A stretch of 34,740 bases of DNA from assembly GCA_016124275.1 (NCBI GenBank), contig WGOA01000050.1, positions 1-34,740 of the forward strand, in the 5' to 3' direction. The translations under genes were made by a program, and so were the position numbers. This stretch comes from Bacteroidota bacterium. Lineage in GTDB: Bacteria > Bacteroidota > Bacteroidia > Chitinophagales > BACL12. The notes under the pieces were generated by a model. That model was not told where the DNA came from. It saw only the letters and a list, made by a program, of their open reading frames with translations, and made no database searches. Of this stretch, positions 30,758 through 34,740 are shown one piece after another (the first letter of the stretch is position 1; each line of letters starts with the position of its first letter).

Positions 30758-32128
30758 TCAAGGTAAACCCGGCAGTAAGGAAACAGTCTGGGACCATGGC
30801 AGACCCTGTTGGGCTGTTCCGCGAACGAGTACCAGTCCTCTCGGGGCGTTAGTGATTGAAATTGCAGACCGGCTTCCTGCAGTCAACGTCAGCGAAGCGG
30901 TTGAACCGAGCAGGCGACCATCCAAACCGTAAATCTCAAGCGAACCAAAAAAGTCCTGGTCAGGGGCAATCCAAAGTTGTGTGCCATCCCACCACAATCG
31001 CGGAGCGTTGCCGCCGTTTGTAACCGCATTTTCCAAACCATTATAGAGCGGGTAGGTAACGTCCAGGTCCAGAAAAACCGGGAGGTGATCGCTCATGTAG
31101 AAAAGCGCGTTTCGCACACGGCGCGGCACCGGGTTGGGCTCGCAGGTCAGGATGCTTTGGTTCAGGCAACTGCCGGTATTGCCCAGTGCTTTGTAAGAGC
31201 CAACCGAGTAGCCAAAACGACCGCTTCCAAAAATCATGGGCGAGGAGAGCAGCAAGAAATCAAACCGGTCATCTATGCCACCCCCAGAACCGTCATCGAA
31301 AATGAGACTGGTGCGCGTGCTTTGCGTGTGTACATCGGCCATGCCCGGGTTGCTGCTCCAATTGCCTGGTCGGTTGATGGGGTCGCGCAGCCAAATGGGT
31401 GCGTAGGGATCGATCAATTTTTGGTAGGCTGCTTCGGTGCTGCTGTACACGTTAAAATCTCCGCCAAAAATAATGTTGCGACCAGGTGGCTGTTGATCCA
31501 GGTAGGTGCGCAGCGAGTCAACCATCCGGCTCCGGTCAGCCGCGTCGGAGGGCGTATTGCCCGCTTTGAGGTGGGCCACATAAACATCCAGCCAGGTAGT
31601 ATCCAGGTGACCAGCCAGGTAGGGATCGCGCATGAAAAAGACGTAATGGCTGATGTCCCGGATATGGGTCTTGATCCTGGATTGGCGGTACAACGCCAAC
31701 TTGTCCTGGCGGTAAAAAACCAGGTTTTGCAACAAACCGCCTGCCGAGCCATCGGGTACAAAGGCCGCTTTGCGCCAATCGCTTGTGCCGGCCACATTGA
31801 GCCCGCGGTTCAGCAAAGCGTCTGCACCAGCCGCCGTTTTAAGCTCGCAAACCAGCAGCAGGTCTGCCTGGACGTAATCGGCGATCACAGCAAAAGTGTC
31901 GGCCCTGCCCGCAGGCACCGGATCGGGAAAATTCAGCAGATTGTGAAACATGACCCGGACGGTCTCCTGCGCCTGTCCTGCGCCCGAAAGCAGCAGCAGG
32001 GAGGCAAAAAAAACGCCGTTCAATCGATACGTGCCCTTCGATCGCAAGAAGGTATGCCTGTTTAGCACGCGCTTGAGGTAGAGCCCTGCAAGCGCGTTCA
32101 GTTTAAGGAAGCGGAGATTTGGATTCAT
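30758..32128 (-). CDS. Secreted endonuclease/exonuclease/phosphatase-family protein with T9SS-like tail
   Basis: The family folds as a DNase I-like sandwich and includes nucleases and phosphodiesterases. Visible motifs are RVMFHNLLNF near the start, LLLVCELKTAAGADALL (metal-binding Glu), IIFGGDFNVYSS (catalytic Asp-Asn) and the closing SDHLPVFLDLDV (Asp-His). All core catalytic positions therefore appear present. A C-terminal beta domain of about 85 residues (LEIYGLDGRLLG to the end) resembles a T9SS sorting domain without a clear PNP. The ATG at 32128 overlaps the upstream gene by 26 bases and leaves about 35 residues before the hydrophobic signal (VFFASLLLLSGAGQAQ). A GTG at 32068 gives a more typical signal peptide and no overlap, so the true start is uncertain. 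Confidence 0.85.
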   Translation of the reverse strand: MNPNLRFLKLNALAGLYLKRVLNRHTFLRSKGTYRLNGVFFASLLLLSGAGQAQETVRVMFHNLLNFPDPVPAGRADTFAVIADYVQADLLLVCELKTAAGADALLNRGLNVAGTSDWRKAAFVPDGSAGGLLQNLVFYRQDKLALYRQSRIKTHIRDISHYVFFMRDPYLAGHLDTTWLDVYVAHLKAGNTPSDAADRSRMVDSLRTYLDQQPPGRNIIFGGDFNVYSSTEAAYQKLIDPYAPIWLRDPINRPGNWSSNPGMADVHTQSTRTSLIFDDGSGGGIDDRFDFLLLSSPMIFGSGRFGYSVGSYKALGNTGSCLNQSILTCEPNPVPRRVRNALFYMSDHLPVFLDLDVTYPLYNGLENAVTNGGNAPRLWWDGTQLWIAPDQDFFGSLEIYGLDGRLLGSTASLTLTAGSRSAISITNAPRGLVLVRGTAQQGLPWSQTVSLLPGLP

Positions 32129-34740
32129 TCGCGGTAAAACTAAGCGTTTCACCATCGTTGACGCCGACGACAATTAAAACCTTGCCTGTTGTGGATAAAG
32201 CAATCGATGCAAGACTGCGGACGTCGCCGGAAGCGCGCAACCCCAGGCTCGTGGTTTCCAGGGCCTGAAATCCACCGCGACCGTCTCCGGCGAGCAGGAG
32301 TCCCTTTCCCCCGCGAATAGGGCCCGATTCAATGTCCAGGTGGTCAAAGTTTCCGGCCACCAACAGGTCCATTGTGCCGTCGCCGTTCCAATCAGCATGC
32401 AAGGCATCCTGGAGCGGGAAAGCCTGTGCTTTCGGGGGAAGGGGGACTGCTTGAAATCCCGACTTTCCGTCGCTCAGCAAGCACCAGGACTCGAGCACCT
32501 GCGCCTGCAGCCGCAACGCTCCCTGCTGCTCTGACGCCGGGAAAATTTCGTCAGCGCTGGCCCTGGCATAGGCGCTGTAGCGGCTGAACCGTTTGCGGAG
32601 GTATGGCAATTGGTTGCTGATCAGGTCAAAACCCGGAACCGGCCTGAGCACACCGTCCCAAGTCTGAAAAAACACCGGATCCATCTGCCCGTTGGCGTCA
32701 TAATCGCGCGCCATCATGATCAGCGGGCTCTCCGGGCTGGCCCGGAAACGGGAATTGAGCCCGAGGTTGCCGGCCAGGATATCCGCTGCGCCGTCGCCAT
32801 TCAGATCGGTTAAAACCAAGCGGTTCCACCATCCGCGACTTTGGGCAAGACCGGGGATAACCTGCGCCTGCAAGCGGCCTTCCTGTGCCGCAAAAACCTG
32901 GATGGGCATCCATTCACCGCAAATGACCAACCTTGCCGGGCTATTGGCCGAAGCCGGAATCCAGACAGCGTCGGTGACCATGCCGGGGGCCTGCAGGTCG
33001 GGCGCCAGTTTTTCCGTAGCGTCTTTAAAGGTGCCTCGCTCATTGACCAGCAGCCAGGAGCGCGGTGCTTCGGGGTAGCGTCCCGGCACGGCCCTTCCCC
33101 CGACAAACAAATCCGTATCGCCATCGCCGTCCCAATCAAACGCAGCGACTGCGCCCGTGGGTTGCCGCATTGGTGGAAGGGCTCCTTCGGCTTTGCGCAA
33201 GCCTCCTTTGCCATCGTTCAGGTAAAGCCTGTCCTGGTAAACCGGATCGCCGTTTGCGGCTGCATACCCGCCTGAACCGACATAGAGGTCCGGGTAACCG
33301 TCGCCGTTGGCGTCCAGCACTGCAGGCCGGACATCTTCGCAAGCGGCATCTTTTTGCAGATCGGGCGAAGTTTCCCGCCGGAATGTGCCGCCCGATTCCT
33401 GGAAGAAGACAGCACCGGCTTGCCCCGATGCGCCACCCACAAACACATCTTCCAGGCCGTCTCCGTTAAAATCGGCACTGGCCATGTGCGGGCCTTCGCG
33501 GCTGAGCCGGCGCGGCAATAAAAATTCTCTTCGGAAATCTTCAAATATGTCTTCAGTGTGTTTAAATCGAATGGCGTTGCTGGCGGCAAACAGCGGTTTG
33601 GGTTGCTCCTGCTGCGGCGCAGCGATGCTGTTTTCGCCGTAGGCAATGGTCAAGGTGCGGTCTGCGGCACCGGACCAACCGCCGCTCCAGGTTCCGTCCG
33701 GCCATTCCACCAGAACTTCCTGCACCGTTGCTGCACTGCCCAGGCCCACGTGCAACACCGGATCGACTGAACTGAAATAGCCGCGAACTGGCTGCTGGGT
33801 TACATAGTACCAGTGGTCGTTGGCGCGAACCCGAACCCGGGCACCAACGGCTTGCGTGTTTTTTGCCGTTCCCTTGAGTTGAATCCGAAGCCAGTGCTGG
33901 TCGCTGCGGCCGTTGTTTTGGTACACGGTGGCCTGGTCTTCCAGGTTATTGACGATCAGGTCCAACAGGCCATCACCGTTGAGGTCGGCGTACACGGCTC
34001 CGTTGGAGAAAGACGGTTTGCTCTTTGCCAAGGCACCGGAGGCATCCCGGAAGGCGCCGTCGCTTTGTTGCAGGAACAGGAAATTGTTGAGCCGCGTGGA
34101 CGGGATGCGATCCAAAACTTCATGCAACCGCGAGATGGGCATGTTTTGGCGCAGGCTGTCGTTTTTGTAGCGGAGGAAGTCCAGGTCGGTGACCTCGCGG
34201 CGATAGCCGTTGGTGATGAACAGGTCTTTGCGGCCGTCGTTGTCGTAATCGGCAGCCAGCACCGCCCAACTCCAATCGGTGGCGTGAATGCCAGCCTGTT
34301 GCGCCCCTTCCACAAAACCTTGGTTGCTTTGATTCCACTGCAACACGTTGCGCATTTGCTGGCGGCCGTATCCGTACTTGAACAGCGTCTGGTAGCGGTC
34401 CAAGGTCATGGTACTCATCAGCAATTTCTGGCGCTCATGGGTTTGGGGGAGCATGTCCAGCACCACCAGATCGAGGTCGCCATCGTCGTCCAGGTCGGCC
34501 GCGTCTGAGCCCATGCTGTTTTGACTGATCAGGTCAAAATAAGCGTTGTACCGATCGCTGAAGGTGCCGTTACCGTTGTTGATGTACAGGAAATCGGGTT
34601 CGATGTAATCGTTGGCAACAAACAAGTCCGGAAGGCCGTCGCCGTTGTAATCGTGCACGGATACGCTCAACCCGAAGGCGCTGTTCACGACCCCGGCCTG
34701 CACCGTCACGTCGGTGAAACGGCCGCCATCATTGCGGAAC
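32103..34740 (-). CDS. CRTAC1-type FG-GAP/ASPIC-UnbV propeller protein, 5' end outside the window
   Basis: The frame is open to the right edge of the window (reading FRNDGGRFTDV there), so the start and any signal peptide are missing; about 878 codons are visible. Ten Ca-binding-type loops of the form D-x-[ND]-x-[DN]-G-x-x-D are seen, for example DYNGDGLPD, DLNGDGLLD, DANGDGYPD and DWNGDGTMD. They lie in two groups, before and after an ASPIC/UnbV domain (HWLRIQLKGTAKNTQAVGARVRV through VEWPDGTWSGG). The arrangement propeller, ASPIC/UnbV, propeller is typical of large Bacteroidota surface proteins, often lipoproteins near SusC/SusD systems. The C-terminus ends ESKSPLP with no T9SS tail. Function is unknown beyond a likely calcium-stabilised binding scaffold. 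Confidence 0.9.
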   Translation of the reverse strand, partial: FRNDGGRFTDVTVQAGVVNSAFGLSVSVHDYNGDGLPDLFVANDYIEPDFLYINNGNGTFSDRYNAYFDLISQNSMGSDAADLDDDGDLDLVVLDMLPQTHERQKLLMSTMTLDRYQTLFKYGYGRQQMRNVLQWNQSNQGFVEGAQQAGIHATDWSWAVLAADYDNDGRKDLFITNGYRREVTDLDFLRYKNDSLRQNMPISRLHEVLDRIPSTRLNNFLFLQQSDGAFRDASGALAKSKPSFSNGAVYADLNGDGLLDLIVNNLEDQATVYQNNGRSDQHWLRIQLKGTAKNTQAVGARVRVRANDHWYYVTQQPVRGYFSSVDPVLHVGLGSAATVQEVLVEWPDGTWSGGWSGAADRTLTIAYGENSIAAPQQEQPKPLFAASNAIRFKHTEDIFEDFRREFLLPRRLSREGPHMASADFNGDGLEDVFVGGASGQAGAVFFQESGGTFRRETSPDLQKDAACEDVRPAVLDANGDGYPDLYVGSGGYAAANGDPVYQDRLYLNDGKGGLRKAEGALPPMRQPTGAVAAFDWDGDGDTDLFVGGRAVPGRYPEAPRSWLLVNERGTFKDATEKLAPDLQAPGMVTDAVWIPASANSPARLVICGEWMPIQVFAAQEGRLQAQVIPGLAQSRGWWNRLVLTDLNGDGAADILAGNLGLNSRFRASPESPLIMMARDYDANGQMDPVFFQTWDGVLRPVPGFDLISNQLPYLRKRFSRYSAYARASADEIFPASEQQGALRLQAQVLESWCLLSDGKSGFQAVPLPPKAQAFPLQDALHADWNGDGTMDLLVAGNFDHLDIESGPIRGGKGLLLAGDGRGGFQALETTSLGLRASGDVRSLASIALSTTGKVLIVVGVNDGETLSFTANESKSPLP

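Noticed and set aside
30977..32065. A 362-codon plus-strand open frame
   Set aside because: It lies wholly antisense to the nuclease-like gene, whose catalytic motifs and tail are clear; the plus-strand translation shows no recognisable domain.
33813..34508. A 231-codon plus-strand open frame with Val-rich translation
   Set aside because: Antisense shadow of the Asp/Gly-rich calcium-loop repeats of the FG-GAP gene; the Val richness is simply the complement of those Asp codons.

Overview
The window reads as a chromosomal segment of a Bacteroidota bacterium, probably from the Saprospiria (Lewinella/Haliscomenobacter-like) side. This is inferred from gene content, not from a marker gene. Supporting signs are a fused SecDF, at least five proteins ending in type IX secretion (T9SS)-like sorting domains, choice-of-anchor B and FISUMP surface proteins, weak Shine-Dalgarno sites, and several good matches to the Bacteroidota -7 promoter element TAnnTTTG, two of them with a TTG 19 bases upstream. 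No phage, insertion sequence, integrase or CRISPR array is visible.

Layout, left to right. 1-2.7 kb: a Cu(I)-type P1B ATPase and, overlapping its stop by four bases, the start of a membrane protein that looks like a polysaccharide flippase. 2.8-3.2 kb: tRNA-His(GTG) and an imperfect direct repeat. 3.1-6.3 kb: a small secreted protein that is almost only a sorting-like domain, then an apparent operon of two CGWC thioredoxin-fold paralogues and a class III CoA-transferase. 6.5-8.8 kb: UbiX, convergent with a biotin-dependent acyl-CoA carboxylase beta subunit. 8.8-11.2 kb: a 411-base gap, a FISUMP surface protein and a NicO/RcnA-type metal exporter. 11.2-13.6 kb: the conserved but functionally unknown pair of a parallel beta-helix lipoprotein and an SO2930-type diheme cytochrome lipoprotein. 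13.8-17.8 kb: a transaldolase and secDF, convergent on a perfect 19-bp inverted-repeat terminator.

17.9-25.1 kb is the most distinctive region: three tandem paralogous choice-of-anchor B (LVIVD-type propeller) proteins with progressively different C-terminal modules and T9SS tails. All three keep four histidines at near-identical 44-50 residue spacing. That is one per presumed blade, which suggests a metal centre rather than a purely adhesive role.

25.2-34.7 kb is a tightly spaced minus-strand run. In transcription order it holds a CRTAC1/ASPIC-UnbV propeller protein (cut by the window end), an endonuclease/exonuclease/phosphatase-family protein with a sorting tail, a DUF1028 protein with a sorting tail, a TANGO2/NRDE protein, TrmH, GMP synthase and a periplasmic-binding-protein-like lipoprotein. 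Housekeeping genes (guaA, trmH, secDF, tRNA-His, transaldolase) are interleaved with secreted surface proteins. SecDF would drive Sec export of the many signal-peptide proteins, and the sorting-tailed ones would then need a T9SS encoded outside this window.
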